Below, piece after piece: positions 1 through 8,682 of a DNA stretch of 64,000 nucleotides. Both the position numbers and the translations under genes were made by a program. The first letter of the stretch is position 1; every line of letters begins with the position of its first letter. Source of the DNA: Nocardia macrotermitis (lineage in GTDB: Bacteria > Actinomycetota > Actinomycetes > Mycobacteriales > Mycobacteriaceae). Under the pieces are notes generated by a model, which was not told the DNA's origin, did not search any database, and was given only the letters and a program-made list of their open reading frames with translations. Where the stretch lies: NCBI RefSeq assembly GCF_009604405.1, contig NZ_WEGK01000001.1, positions 558,001 through 622,000 on the forward strand. Direction: 5' to 3'.

Positions 1-1511
1 CGGTATACGCGTTCATCATCGCGATGATGGTCATGCTGGTCACCGGTGCACTGCGCTGGCTGCTCGGCTCGCCGATGCGTGCGGAAAGCGCCGGGTTCGA
101 GCTGCGTCCCGAGCACGCCGTCTCCGGATTCGCGCTGATCTTTCTGCTGGCGCGTGCTTTCTCCTCGGGCTCCGCGGCGTTGACCGGAGTCGAGGCCGTC
201 TCCAACGGCGTGCCCGCATTCCGTAAACCCAAATCGCGCAACGCCGCCACCACGCTCACCATGATGGGTGCGCTGGCCGTGACGATGATGCTCGGACTGG
301 TCGGCTTGGCACTGATCACCAAAGCCCGGGTTGCCGAGAATTCCAGCCAGTTGATCGGAGCGCCCGCGAACTACCAGCAGAAGACGCTCATCGCCCAGAT
401 CGCCCAGGCCGTCTTCTCCGGATTTCCGGTCGCCTTCTACTTCTTGTCGATCACGACCGGGATCATCTTGTTCCTCGCGTGCAACACCGCGTTCAGCGGC
501 TTCCCCGTGCTCGGGTCGGTGCTCGCGCAGGACCGGTTCCTGCCACGCCAGCTGCACACCCGTGGCGACCGGCTCGCCTTCTCCAACGGCATCGTGCTGT
601 TGTCGATCATGGCCCTGGTGCTGCTCGTGACGTTCCGAGCCGATGTGAACTCGCTGATCCACCTGTACGTGGTCGGGGTATTCGTCTCGTTCACCTGCTC
701 ACAGGCCGGGATGATCCGGCACTGGAATCGCCTCCTGCGCACCGAGACCGAACCCGCCGTGCGGAGGCGGATGCGGCGCAGCCAGACCATCAACCTCGTC
801 GGGTTCACCGCCACCGGAATCGTGCTGCTCATCGTGCTGATCACCAAGTTCCTGGCCGGAGCCTGGATCGCGGTCGCGGGGATGGCGGTGTTCTTCGTGC
901 TGATGAAGGCCATCCGCCGCCACTACGACCACGTCGCGCACGAAACCGAAGGCGACGCGCAGGACATGCTACTGCCCGGGCGGGTCCACGCGATCGTGCT
1001 CGTGTCCCGACTGCACCTGCCGACCATGCGCGCGCTGGCCTACGCGCGAGCCACCCGCGCCGACACCATGGAAGCGGTCACGGTCAACGTCGACCCGGCA
1101 GACACCCGCGCGCTCGTGCAGCAATGGGAGAACCACGACCTGCCGGTGCCGCTGAAGGTGGTCGAATCCCCCTACCGTGAGGTCACCCGCCCGATCCTGG
1201 AATACGTGAAACGCCTGCGGGACAGACGCCCGAACGACCTGGTCGTCGTCTACATCCCCGAATACGTACTCGGCCGCTGGTGGGAGCAACTGTTGCACAA
1301 CCAATCCGCGTTGCGCATCAAGGCCAGACTGCTCTACACCCCGGGAGTCATGGTTACCTCCGTGCCATGGCAACTGGCGTCCTCGCGCGGACAGGACCGG
1401 CGGATCGGCGCTCGCGCGGACCGAGAACTTCAGACCCGTCCGCGCCACGTACCACTGACGTCCATCTCCGCCGACCCGATCGAACAACGCGATACCCAGG
1501 ACACCGCCTGA
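1..1511 (+). CDS. APC-superfamily permease, C-terminal part (5' end outside window)
   Basis: The reading frame is already open at base 3, so the N-terminal part lies before the window. About 500 residues are visible. They align over their whole length with the complete permease at 46560-48557: both have the loop motifs RAFSSG and SNGVPAFRKPK, the loop RQLHTRGDRLAFSNG, several further membrane helices, and a soluble C-terminal domain of about 170 residues with LKVVESPYRE and IPEYV. The family comprises plasma-membrane transporters of amino acids or similar cations; the substrate cannot be read from the sequence. The first in-frame ATG (base 24) falls inside a helix and is not a real start. The gene converges on the fadD-type gene, with a hairpin between. 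Confidence 0.9.
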   Translation, partial: VYAFIIAMMVMLVTGALRWLLGSPMRAESAGFELRPEHAVSGFALIFLLARAFSSGSAALTGVEAVSNGVPAFRKPKSRNAATTLTMMGALAVTMMLGLVGLALITKARVAENSSQLIGAPANYQQKTLIAQIAQAVFSGFPVAFYFLSITTGIILFLACNTAFSGFPVLGSVLAQDRFLPRQLHTRGDRLAFSNGIVLLSIMALVLLVTFRADVNSLIHLYVVGVFVSFTCSQAGMIRHWNRLLRTETEPAVRRRMRRSQTINLVGFTATGIVLLIVLITKFLAGAWIAVAGMAVFFVLMKAIRRHYDHVAHETEGDAQDMLLPGRVHAIVLVSRLHLPTMRALAYARATRADTMEAVTVNVDPADTRALVQQWENHDLPVPLKVVESPYREVTRPILEYVKRLRDRRPNDLVVVYIPEYVLGRWWEQLLHNQSALRIKARLLYTPGVMVTSVPWQLASSRGQDRRIGARADRELQTRPRHVPLTSISADPIEQRDTQDTA

Positions 1512-1548
1512 GCCCAGCCCGGCTCGAATGCTGAACGCCCCGAACCGC

Positions 1549-1583
1549 ACTGTGCGCCCGGCCGAATCAGCCGGGCGCACAGT
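1549..1583. terminator. Bidirectional hairpin terminator
   Basis: Perfect 14-bp stem (ACTGTGCGCCCGGC at 1549-1562 and its complement at 1570-1583) with a 7-nt loop. It sits between the convergent permease and acyl-CoA ligase genes. There is no T-run, as is common for terminators in high-GC actinobacteria. Confidence 0.75.
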
Positions 1584-1603
1584 CGATTCGAGATCGGACA
1601 GCG

Positions 1604-3199
1604 TCAGTTGACCTGACGCCCCGACTCACCCCAGTACTTCGCGCGCAGGGCCTTCTTGTCCGGTTTCCCCAAGGGGCTCAACGGGATCGAGTCGGCGAAC
1701 TCGACGGTCTTGGGTGAGTGGACCGCGCCCTTGTGTTCCTTGACCAGGGCCTGCAACTCCTCGACCGATACCGTCTTACCGGGGCGCAGGACCACGATCG
1801 CGGTGACCGACTCGCCCCACTTCTCGTCGGGGACACCGATGACCGCCGCCGCGGCGACGGCCGGGTGGGCGGACAGCACGTCCTCGACTTCGCGGGGGAA
1901 GACGTTGAAGCCGCCCGAGACGATCATGTCCTTCTTGCGGTCGACGATGTAGAGGTAGCCCTCCTCGTCCTTGCGGGCGACGTCGCCGGTGTGCAGCCAG
2001 CCGAATTTCGTTGCCTCGGCGGTCTGTTCGGGCTTGTTGAGGTAGCCGCGCATGATCAGCGGACCGCGCACGCAGATCTCACCGGGCTCGCCGTCGGGCA
2101 CCTCGTTGCCCTCGTCGTCCAGCAGCGCGACGTGCAGCCACGGCACCGGACGGCCACAGCTGGCCAGGCGCTCGGGGCGGCTCAGGTCGTGATCGGCCTT
2201 GCGCAGCGCCGAGATCGCCATCGGGCATTCGGCCTGGCCGTAGAACTGGAAGAAGATCGGGCCGAACCGCTCGATGGCCTCGGCGAGGCGGGCCGGGGAG
2301 ATGGCCGACGCGCCGTAGAAGACGGTTTCCAGGCTGGACAGGTCGTACTTGTCCAGGTCCGGGTAGTCCAGCAGCGCGTACAGCATGGTCGGGACCAACA
2401 TCGTCGCGGTGATCTTGTACTTCTCGATCGCCTTGCACAGTTTCTCCGGATTGAATCCGGGCAGCACCACGATCGATCCGCCGCGCATACTCGTCGGATT
2501 CCAGAACGCGCCGCCCGCGTGACTCAGCGGCGTGCAGACGAGAAACCTTGTCTCGCTGGGCCATTCCCATTCGGTCATCTGGATGCGCAGCATGGTCGCG
2601 GTGCCGCGGTTGCTGATCTGCACGCCCTTGGGCTTGCCGGTGGTGCCGCCGGTGTAGGCGAGGCTGAACACGTCGTCGAGGCCGGTGGTCGGCCCGACCA
2701 GCTTTTGCGCCTCGAACTTCGCCGATTCGGCGAGCAGATCCGTGCCGACCTCGGTGGGCCCGAAGGCGAGCAGATTCTTCAGACCGGGCACCTTCGGCGC
2801 GAGCTGCGCGGCACGCTCCTCGAACGCGCTCGGGTCGTAGACGAGGGTGTCGATACCCGCGTCCTCGAGCACGTAGGCGTGATCCTCCAGCGACCCCATC
2901 GGATGCAACGCCATCGACCGGATTCCGGACAATGCGTTGGCGCCCTGGGCGATCAACACCTCGGGCCGGTTCGCGGACAGGATCGCGATCGCCGAGCCCG
3001 AGGCGATACCCAGCGCCGCATATGCCTGGGTGAAACGGCTGATCTGATCGCGGACCTGCCGGTAGGTCAGCTCAGCGTCCCCGACGTACATCGCCGTCCG
3101 ATCGGCATAGCGATCCAGCGAGCGGATCAGGATGTCGACCGGCAGCGGTTCACGGTGCAGGTAGTCGGGCTCGTCGTGCTGCGGGAGGACAGGTGCCAT
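1604..3199 (-). CDS. FadD-family acyl-CoA synthetase
   Basis: 531-residue ANL-superfamily adenylate-forming enzyme, predicted to activate a carboxylic acid with ATP and ligate it to CoA in the cytoplasm. The AMP-binding P-loop is at about 182-192 (YTGGTTGKPKG). FYGQAECP at about 319-326 matches the A5 motif, WLHTGD at about 401-406 the A7 motif, and DRKKDMIVSGGFNV at about 420-433 the hinge. The C-terminal lysine region is GKPDKK. Length is normal. A site matching the KstR consensus lies about 40 bp upstream of the ATG, which suggests sterol-linked regulation and perhaps a sterol side-chain substrate; that is inference. It follows the conservon on the same strand but is separated by 75 bp containing its own regulatory site. 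I cannot assign a specific FadD number. Confidence 0.9.
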   Translation of the reverse strand: MAPVLPQHDEPDYLHREPLPVDILIRSLDRYADRTAMYVGDAELTYRQVRDQISRFTQAYAALGIASGSAIAILSANRPEVLIAQGANALSGIRSMALHPMGSLEDHAYVLEDAGIDTLVYDPSAFEERAAQLAPKVPGLKNLLAFGPTEVGTDLLAESAKFEAQKLVGPTTGLDDVFSLAYTGGTTGKPKGVQISNRGTATMLRIQMTEWEWPSETRFLVCTPLSHAGGAFWNPTSMRGGSIVVLPGFNPEKLCKAIEKYKITATMLVPTMLYALLDYPDLDKYDLSSLETVFYGASAISPARLAEAIERFGPIFFQFYGQAECPMAISALRKADHDLSRPERLASCGRPVPWLHVALLDDEGNEVPDGEPGEICVRGPLIMRGYLNKPEQTAEATKFGWLHTGDVARKDEEGYLYIVDRKKDMIVSGGFNVFPREVEDVLSAHPAVAAAAVIGVPDEKWGESVTAIVVLRPGKTVSVEELQALVKEHKGAVHSPKTVEFADSIPLSPLGKPDKKALRAKYWGESGRQVN

Positions 3200-3239
3200 C
3201 GGTCATGCGCCTTTCGCTGGGTACCGGACACCTCCAAGT

Positions 3240-3253
3240 TAGAACACGTTACA
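3240..3253. promoter_or_regulatory. Candidate KstR operator upstream of the fadD-type gene
   Basis: TAGAACACGTTACA matches the KstR consensus TNNAACNNGTTNNA at every fixed position. KstR is the TetR-family repressor of cholesterol catabolism in mycolic-acid actinomycetes. The site is 41 bp upstream of the ligase start and between it and the preceding P450 stop. One match per 64 kb would be expected by chance in unbiased sequence, so position is the main support. Confidence 0.5.
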
Positions 3254-3274
3254 GAAATTGCCTAGTGGAACCGC

Positions 3275-4501
3275 TCAGACGGCACCCAGACGCACCGGCA
3301 GCGCAGCAATGTCGTTCTGCGTCAACACCGGCAGATTGTGCAGCTCCTCGACCGGAACGGCCAGGTCCAGATCCGGGAAACGCTCGAACAGCGCGGGCAG
3401 CGCGATCGCGGCCTCGAGCCGGGCCAGCGCCGCACCCGGGCAGATGTGCGGGCCGTAGCCGAAGGAGATGTTGCGGTGCGCGGTCGGGCGGGTGACGTCG
3501 AATTCGTCGGCGTCCTCGCCGTGCACCGCGAGGTCGCGACCGATCGCGCGATACGACATCACCACGCCCTCCCCCTGCTCGATCACGGTGTCGCCGACGG
3601 TGATGTCCTCGGTCGCGAACCGCATCAGCAGATGGATCACCGGACCGTCCCAGCGCAGCGTCTCCTCGATCACCTGCTTCCACTCGATCTCGCCGCTGCG
3701 CACCTTCTTCAGCTGATCCGGATGGCTCAGCAGGGCGCGCACCGCGGAGATGATCAGGCTGACCGTGGTCTCGTGCCCGGCCGCGATCAGGGCCCGCAGA
3801 TTGCCCTCGATCTCCTCCTCGGTGAGCGGCTCACCACCCTCGTCGGCCTGGATGAACGCGCTGGTCAGATCGTCGGTCGGATGCTCGACCCGCTCGCGCA
3901 CCATCGCGGTGAAGTACGCGATCATGTCCTCGATGATCGCCAGCCGCTCGTCCTGCGGGGTCAGCAGCGAGAAGAACGCCTTCCACCGCTCCAGCAGCAT
4001 CGGATGGTCCGCGCGATCCACGCCCATCAGCTCGCTGATCACGCGCATCGGCAGCGGGTAGGCGAAGACCGCCTTGAGATCCACGACCCCGCCGCCAGCA
4101 CCGGCAGCGGCCAGATCGTCCAGCAGTTCGGCGGTGAAACGTTCGATCAGCGGCCGGATCTGCTCGAGTCGCCGCGGCGTGAGCGCCTGAGTGGTCTTGA
4201 TCCGCAGCCGCCGGTGTTCGGGACCGTCGACGGTGAACATCGAACGGCCCGCGTCGATCATGCCGATCAGCGGCCACTCGCGGGTCACCGTGCCGGAGTT
4301 CCACAGCGACCAGGAGTTGATGTCCTTGACCAGACGCGTATCGACCAGCAACTGCCGGGCGATCTGGTGATCGGTCACCGTCCAGGCCGGGACGCCGAGC
4401 AGTTCGATGCGCGTCAGCGGGCCCGCGTCACGAAGTTGCGTGGTCTCCCCGGCCAGATCGCCGATCATCGGGTCGACGGCTAGCGGACATTGTTGGCTCA
4501 C
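3275..4501 (-). CDS. Cytochrome P450, conservon-associated (CvnF-type, sixth gene)
   Basis: 408-residue bacterial class I P450, a haem monooxygenase needing ferredoxin and reductase partners not seen in the window. All catalytic landmarks are present: I-helix AGHETT at 241-246, ExxR as E280-T-L-R283, and the haem loop FGYGPHICPG with Cys354. It is the last gene of the conservon; its ATG overlaps the stop of the preceding P450 by 4 bp (ATGA), so the two are translationally coupled. In Streptomyces conservons the terminal P450s are usually CYP157 and CYP156-like; this one corresponds to the second by position. The substrate is unknown. Confidence 0.9.
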   Translation of the reverse strand: MSQQCPLAVDPMIGDLAGETTQLRDAGPLTRIELLGVPAWTVTDHQIARQLLVDTRLVKDINSWSLWNSGTVTREWPLIGMIDAGRSMFTVDGPEHRRLRIKTTQALTPRRLEQIRPLIERFTAELLDDLAAAGAGGGVVDLKAVFAYPLPMRVISELMGVDRADHPMLLERWKAFFSLLTPQDERLAIIEDMIAYFTAMVRERVEHPTDDLTSAFIQADEGGEPLTEEEIEGNLRALIAAGHETTVSLIISAVRALLSHPDQLKKVRSGEIEWKQVIEETLRWDGPVIHLLMRFATEDITVGDTVIEQGEGVVMSYRAIGRDLAVHGEDADEFDVTRPTAHRNISFGYGPHICPGAALARLEAAIALPALFERFPDLDLAVPVEELHNLPVLTQNDIAALPVRLGAV

Positions 4502-5781
4502 GGGGTACCTCCGACTGCACGAACAGGGGTGAAATTGACCGGTAGAGAAGCCATTCCGCGAAGGAACGGGGAAGGTCTGCGGACCAGGCCGGACACCGGC
4601 ACGGCCAGATCGATATCGGGCAGCCGATCCAGCAGCACCTCGATACCGGTCCGGGCGATGATCTCGGCGATCTGCTGCGCCGGGAACGGGCAGCGGTACT
4701 CGCCGTGGCTGAACGCGAAATGCGCGCTGTTACCGGCGTGCACGAGATCCGAGCCCTCGCCCAGATGCGCGCGTACGTGCGGATCGCCGTTGGCCGCGCC
4801 CAGGCCCAGCAGCAACATGTCACCGGCGCGAATCACCTTGTCCGCCAAGCGAGTATCGCGCGAGGCCCAGCGCCCGGCGAGGATCTGGTTGGGCGCGTCC
4901 TCCCAGAGCGCCTCGTTCATCGCCTGATCCACACTGCGCCGCCCGCCGCCGAACGCGACGGCGAAACGCTCGTCGGTCAGCATCAGGCCCAGCGAGTTGA
5001 TCAACCAGTCCGCGGTGGTGAGATGTCCGGCGGCCAGCACCGCCTGCACGTCGAAGCCGTACTCCTCGTTGCTGAACGGCTCCGGGAAGTCGATCATCGC
5101 GGTGATCATGTTGTGCCCCGGGTGTTCTCGCTCCTGATGCACCCGGCCGTGCGCGAGTTCGACGAACCGCTGATACGCCGCCTGGGCCTGCGCGCCGCCG
5201 TCGGCGAGGGTCTTCATCGCCCACGCGAGTTCGGGCGCCTCCCGCTCGGAGAAGCCCATCAACTGCGCCATCACGAGCACCGGCAACGGTTCGGCGAACT
5301 CGGCGACCAGTTCGGCCTCACCCCGCCCGCAGAACACGTCGATCATCCGATCCGCGAGATTCTCACAGGTGCTGCGCAATTCGAACGGGTCGATGGATTC
5401 CAGCGCCGGTTCCACCATCGCCACGTGGCGACGGTGCTCCGCGCCCGCGGTGAAGTAGATCGAGGGCATCGGCTGGCCGACCATCGGCAGCAGCGGCCAG
5501 TCCGGCGGGATGTTGGGCCACTGATTCCACAGCGCGACGTCGCGCGGGAACAGCTCCGGATCGCTGGTGACCTGATGCAACTCCCGATACCCGATCACCA
5601 GCCACGCCGGAATCCCGCCCGCGAGTTCGACCGCCACCACCGGACCGTGCGCGCTGCGCATCTCCTCGTAGAGCCGATGCGGATCGGTGTGGAATCGCGG
5701 GCCGCTCAACGGAACCACCGAGGAGTCCGGGTGCACCGGGCAGCCGCCGAGGTGGTCGTATCCGGCTTCGGGGGTTGTCAT
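4498..5781 (-). CDS. Cytochrome P450 lacking the ExxR arginine, CYP157-like (CvnE-type)
   Basis: 427-residue P450 fold. The I-helix reads AGHLTT (251-256). The normally invariant ExxR reads E290-A-L-W293, so tryptophan replaces arginine. The haem loop reads FSHGEYRCPF with Cys364 retained but the usual final Gly replaced by Phe366. Loss of ExxR is a documented feature of the Streptomyces CYP157 family, which also sits in conservons, so this is probably a genuine member and not a decayed gene; the frame is intact and codon use matches its neighbours. It overlaps the GTPase stop and the next P450 start by 4 bp on each side. It may bind haem without ordinary monooxygenation; this is inference. 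Confidence 0.88.
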   Translation of the reverse strand: MTTPEAGYDHLGGCPVHPDSSVVPLSGPRFHTDPHRLYEEMRSAHGPVVAVELAGGIPAWLVIGYRELHQVTSDPELFPRDVALWNQWPNIPPDWPLLPMVGQPMPSIYFTAGAEHRRHVAMVEPALESIDPFELRSTCENLADRMIDVFCGRGEAELVAEFAEPLPVLVMAQLMGFSEREAPELAWAMKTLADGGAQAQAAYQRFVELAHGRVHQEREHPGHNMITAMIDFPEPFSNEEYGFDVQAVLAAGHLTTADWLINSLGLMLTDERFAVAFGGGRRSVDQAMNEALWEDAPNQILAGRWASRDTRLADKVIRAGDMLLLGLGAANGDPHVRAHLGEGSDLVHAGNSAHFAFSHGEYRCPFPAQQIAEIIARTGIEVLLDRLPDIDLAVPVSGLVRRPSPFLRGMASLPVNFTPVRAVGGTP

Positions 5782-6398
5782 GGCGCGGACTCCGGGGTCG
5801 GGACGGCACCTGCGTACAGATGCTCGACGAGGGTGATCAGGACCTGCTTGCCCGAATCCCTGGACCGGGCATCACACGGCAGCAGCGGCACGTGCGGATC
5901 CAGGTCCAGCGCCGCGCGCACCTCCTCGACATCGGTGAAGCGGGCGCCGAAGTCGTTGCACGCCACCACGAACGGCGTGCGCTGATACTCGAGCCGGTCG
6001 ATCGCGTACCAGCAGTCCGCGATCCGGTTCGGGTCCACCAGCACGATCGCGCCGAGCGCCCCGGTGAACAGCCGGTCCCACAGGAACCAGAACCGTTCCT
6101 GACCGGGCGCGCCGAACAGGTACAGCACGTGTTCGTCGTCGATGGTGATCCGGCCGAAGTCGAAAGCCACAGTGGTGGTGGACTTTCCGGGCACCGCCGA
6201 GGAATCGTCCACGACCGCGCCGGCATCGGTCATCGTGGCCTCGGTGTCCAGCGGACGGATCTCGCTGACCGACCGGACCATGGTGGTCTTGCCGACCCCG
6301 AATCCGCCCACGATGACGATCTTCAGCCCGCGCTGCACGGTGTCCCGCAGCGGCGCGTCGGCGCGATCGGGCCGCCGATCAGAGTTTACGAAGTCCAA
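5778..6398 (-). CDS. Small GTP-binding protein of the conservon (CvnD-type)
   Basis: About 206-residue P-loop GTPase of the family fused or linked to Roadblock proteins in actinobacteria. The Walker A loop is GGFGVGKTT about 30 residues in; VAFDFGRI and YLFGAPGQERF match the switch and DxxG-equivalent region; the base-recognition loop is CNDF. I chose a TTG start at 6396-6398 because it gives the family-like N-terminus DFVNSDRRPD and has GAAGG about 7 bases upstream; the longest frame begins with an ATG at 6425. Either start overlaps the end of the DUF742 gene. In conservons this protein is thought to cycle with the kinase-like and Roadblock proteins at the membrane, analogous to a eukaryotic G-protein complex. 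Confidence 0.88.
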   Translation of the reverse strand: MDFVNSDRRPDRADAPLRDTVQRGLKIVIVGGFGVGKTTMVRSVSEIRPLDTEATMTDAGAVVDDSSAVPGKSTTTVAFDFGRITIDDEHVLYLFGAPGQERFWFLWDRLFTGALGAIVLVDPNRIADCWYAIDRLEYQRTPFVVACNDFGARFTDVEEVRAALDLDPHVPLLPCDARSRDSGKQVLITLVEHLYAGAVPTPESAP

Positions 6399-6750
6399 CG
6401 AGCACCTTCTCGAGGGTGGAGGCATCGGCCACCCCGGTCCACCCCGCGCCGCGGTCGGTGGAGCCGGAATACGGATGCCGCACGGTGATCCGGCCGGCGT
6501 GCAGCAGATCCGACAGCAGGATCGTCACGATGCCGACCGGGAGACGCAGTTCGGCGGCGATCTCCACCACCGCGGTCGGGGCCCGGCACATGTCCAGGAT
6601 CGCGACGTGTTCGGACTGCATGCCGGGGGCGGGGGCGCATTCGCTGACCACGAGGGTGACCAGGTCGAACGCGTCGGAATCGGGTTTGCTGCGGCCGCCG
6701 GTGAGCGTGTAGAGCCGATCGGGCCCCTCGTCCCGGACAGACCTGCTCAT
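6379..6750 (-). CDS. DUF742 protein of the conservon (CvnC-type)
   Basis: 123 residues with the DUF742 signature: RLYTLTGGR near the N-terminus, followed by a winged-helix-like region (SEHVAILDMC, AVVEIAAEL, PVGIVTILLSDLLHAGRI). The ATG at 6748-6750 is preferred because GAGGT lies about 9 bases upstream; a TTG at 6768 would add six residues. It lies between the Roadblock and GTPase genes in the order typical of Streptomyces conservons. Its biochemical role is not established; it is thought to be a partner in the sensor-GTPase complex. Confidence 0.88.
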   Translation of the reverse strand: MSRSVRDEGPDRLYTLTGGRSKPDSDAFDLVTLVVSECAPAPGMQSEHVAILDMCRAPTAVVEIAAELRLPVGIVTILLSDLLHAGRITVRHPYSGSTDRGAGWTGVADASTLEKVLVGLRKL

Positions 6751-6760
6751 CGCGGATACC

Positions 6761-7171
6761 TCACGCAATCCCCCCGTTTCGCGGTGGCGCCACCAGATGG
6801 TGGCCGAGTTGTTCGACCAGTTCGGCCATGTTGTGCCCGACCAGCCCGGCGTCGGCGTCCTCGTTCGCGACCACCGCCAGGTGCGTGCCCAGCCCCGACT
6901 GCACGATGAACAGGATGCCGCCGTGGAATTCGGTCATCGATTGGCGCACACCGCCTTTGGCGTCCCCGAACTCGACCGAGGCGCCGTGCGACAGACTCTG
7001 GATACCCGCGGCGATGGCGGCGAGCTGATCGGCCTTGTCCACGCTCAGCTCGGCGGTATGGCACATCTTGAGCCCGTCGCTGGACAGCAGCAGCGCGTGC
7101 CGCGCCTGCGGAGTACGCGACAGCAACTGTTCGAGCAGCCAGCCCAGCTGGGACGGCGCGGATGTGGTCAT
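6761..7171 (-). CDS. Roadblock/LC7-domain protein (CvnB-type)
   Basis: 136 residues covering a single Roadblock/LC7 domain: an N-terminal helix (LGWLLEQLLSRTPQARHALLLSSDGL), then the beta sheet with GGILFIVQSGLGTHLAVVANEDADAG. Family members such as MglB act as regulators or exchange factors for small GTPases, here most likely for the GTPase two genes downstream. The ATG overlaps the stop of the kinase-like gene by 4 bp, indicating coupled translation. Confidence 0.92.
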   Translation of the reverse strand: MTTSAPSQLGWLLEQLLSRTPQARHALLLSSDGLKMCHTAELSVDKADQLAAIAAGIQSLSHGASVEFGDAKGGVRQSMTEFHGGILFIVQSGLGTHLAVVANEDADAGLVGHNMAELVEQLGHHLVAPPRNGGIA

Positions 7172-8682
7172 GATTCCTTCTCCACGGTCGGGGACGGGGT
7201 GGTGGTGACCGCGGTGTCGCGCCCGCTGATCGCGCGCTGGAATGCACCCAGCGCAGAGGGCTTCAGCGGCGGCGCGGCCGGTGCGCTGGGCGATCCGTCC
7301 GGTTCGTCCAGGCCCTCGGGATGCACGGCGGCCAGGGTGCTGCCCTTACGTCGCTTCGGAAGCACCGATGTCGTTGCGGCCGTGGCGGATTCGAGTTCGG
7401 CGGATTCGGCGGCGGCGATCGCGTGCACGGCGGTGTCGAACCGCGCGGCGGGCAGCTGCTGGAATTCGGTGCGGGTGGAGGCGATCGAAAGTGCCGCCGG
7501 CGCACCGCGATCCACCCGGACGATCAGATCGCGCGGCACCACCACGACCACGGCGGTGCCGCCGATCGCGGAGGGCCGGTAGGACACGCGCAGACTGTGT
7601 TTGCGGGCCAGATGCCCGACCACCGCGAGGCCGAGCCGAGTTCCGGTGAGCGAGGACAGATCCGAGCGTTCGCCCTGTCCCGCGCCCGATACTGCCTCCT
7701 CCGCGCGACGCAGCGCGGATTCGCTCATCACCAGACCGCTGTCCTCGATGGTGACCACCACGCCCGCGGGCACCTCGGCGGCGTAGACGTGCACCTCGGT
7801 GGTCGGCGGGGAGAAGTTGCAGGCGTTGTCGAGCAGTTCGGCCAGCGCGTGCATGACGCCCTCGGCCGCGTGCCCGGCAACGCCGATCTCGGCGATGACG
7901 CGCAGCCGGACGCGCTGATATCCGGCGATCCGGCCCATCGAACCGCGCAGAATCGATTCCATCGCAATGGGTTTGGCCCAGCGGCGGCCGGTGCGGGCGC
8001 CCGACAGCACCGCGACACTGTCCGCGAGGCGGCCCGCCTGGGCGGTGCGGTGGTCGAGTTGCAGCAGGTCGGCGAGCACCTTCGGTTCGCCGTGGCGGTG
8101 TTCCATCTCCCGCAGTTCGGCCAGCATGCTGGTGGTCATCGCCTGCATCCGGCCGGCCGCGCCCGCGAAGGCGGCCATGGCCGAAGCGCGGCGGCGTTCG
8201 TTCTGCCGGGCCTCCGCGGCCCGGTCCACCACCGCTCGTTCGGCGGCCTCGATCCGCAGCGCGGCGTCCTCCCCCACCGCGACCAACTGCGCCGAAAGTT
8301 CCTCGCGCACAGCGCTGACCCGCGCCGCCGCCTCCCGATGCACCGTCTGGAGGGTGTGCTCGGCCTCCTCGGCCAAGGCCCGGTACCGACGCGCCTGCGC
8401 CGCGTAGTAGACGCCCGCGGCGGCGATCGCGCACACCAGCAGGGCGGCCGCACCACAACCGATCGCGACCGACGCGCGCGCACCGGAGGGACTGAAGAAC
8501 ACCGCGCCCATCACCGCGACCGCCGTGACGACCGCACACGCGCCGAACGCACTACCGGCCGCACGCAGATCTCGATTGCCGGAACCGGCAGCCTGACCGT
8601 TCTGCGGATTTACTGATACGGCCAACTTCTGCACTTTCCGTTCCGTAACCAACCATTCAAAAGAAACAGCCCGGATGTACAC
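7168..8682 (-). CDS. Sensor histidine-kinase-like membrane protein (CvnA-type)
   Basis: Up to 504 residues. Two membrane helices occur near the N-terminus (about 48-66 and 71-92), followed by a coiled coil rich in Ala/Glu/Arg (about 95-200), then an HATPase_c domain with the N-box ELLDNACNFSPP and the G-box GTRLGLAVVGHLARKH. I see no canonical H-box, as is usual for conservon kinases. The last 110 residues are low-complexity Ala/Pro/Ser. The longest frame starts with GTG at 8682, but a TATAAG element at 8684-8689 on the same strand would put transcription start near 8677, so a start further in (for example GTG at 8634) is more likely. It heads the six-gene conservon. Confidence 0.87.
   Translation of the reverse strand: MYIRAVSFEWLVTERKVQKLAVSVNPQNGQAAGSGNRDLRAAGSAFGACAVVTAVAVMGAVFFSPSGARASVAIGCGAAALLVCAIAAAGVYYAAQARRYRALAEEAEHTLQTVHREAAARVSAVREELSAQLVAVGEDAALRIEAAERAVVDRAAEARQNERRRASAMAAFAGAAGRMQAMTTSMLAELREMEHRHGEPKVLADLLQLDHRTAQAGRLADSVAVLSGARTGRRWAKPIAMESILRGSMGRIAGYQRVRLRVIAEIGVAGHAAEGVMHALAELLDNACNFSPPTTEVHVYAAEVPAGVVVTIEDSGLVMSESALRRAEEAVSGAGQGERSDLSSLTGTRLGLAVVGHLARKHSLRVSYRPSAIGGTAVVVVVPRDLIVRVDRGAPAALSIASTRTEFQQLPAARFDTAVHAIAAAESAELESATAATTSVLPKRRKGSTLAAVHPEGLDEPDGSPSAPAAPPLKPSALGAFQRAISGRDTAVTTTPSPTVEKES

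Noticed and set aside
1718..3265. 515-codon open frame opposite the fadD-type gene
   Set aside because: Composition is His/Arg/Gly-rich with no domain, and it mirrors the codons of the real gene; a GC-bias shadow.
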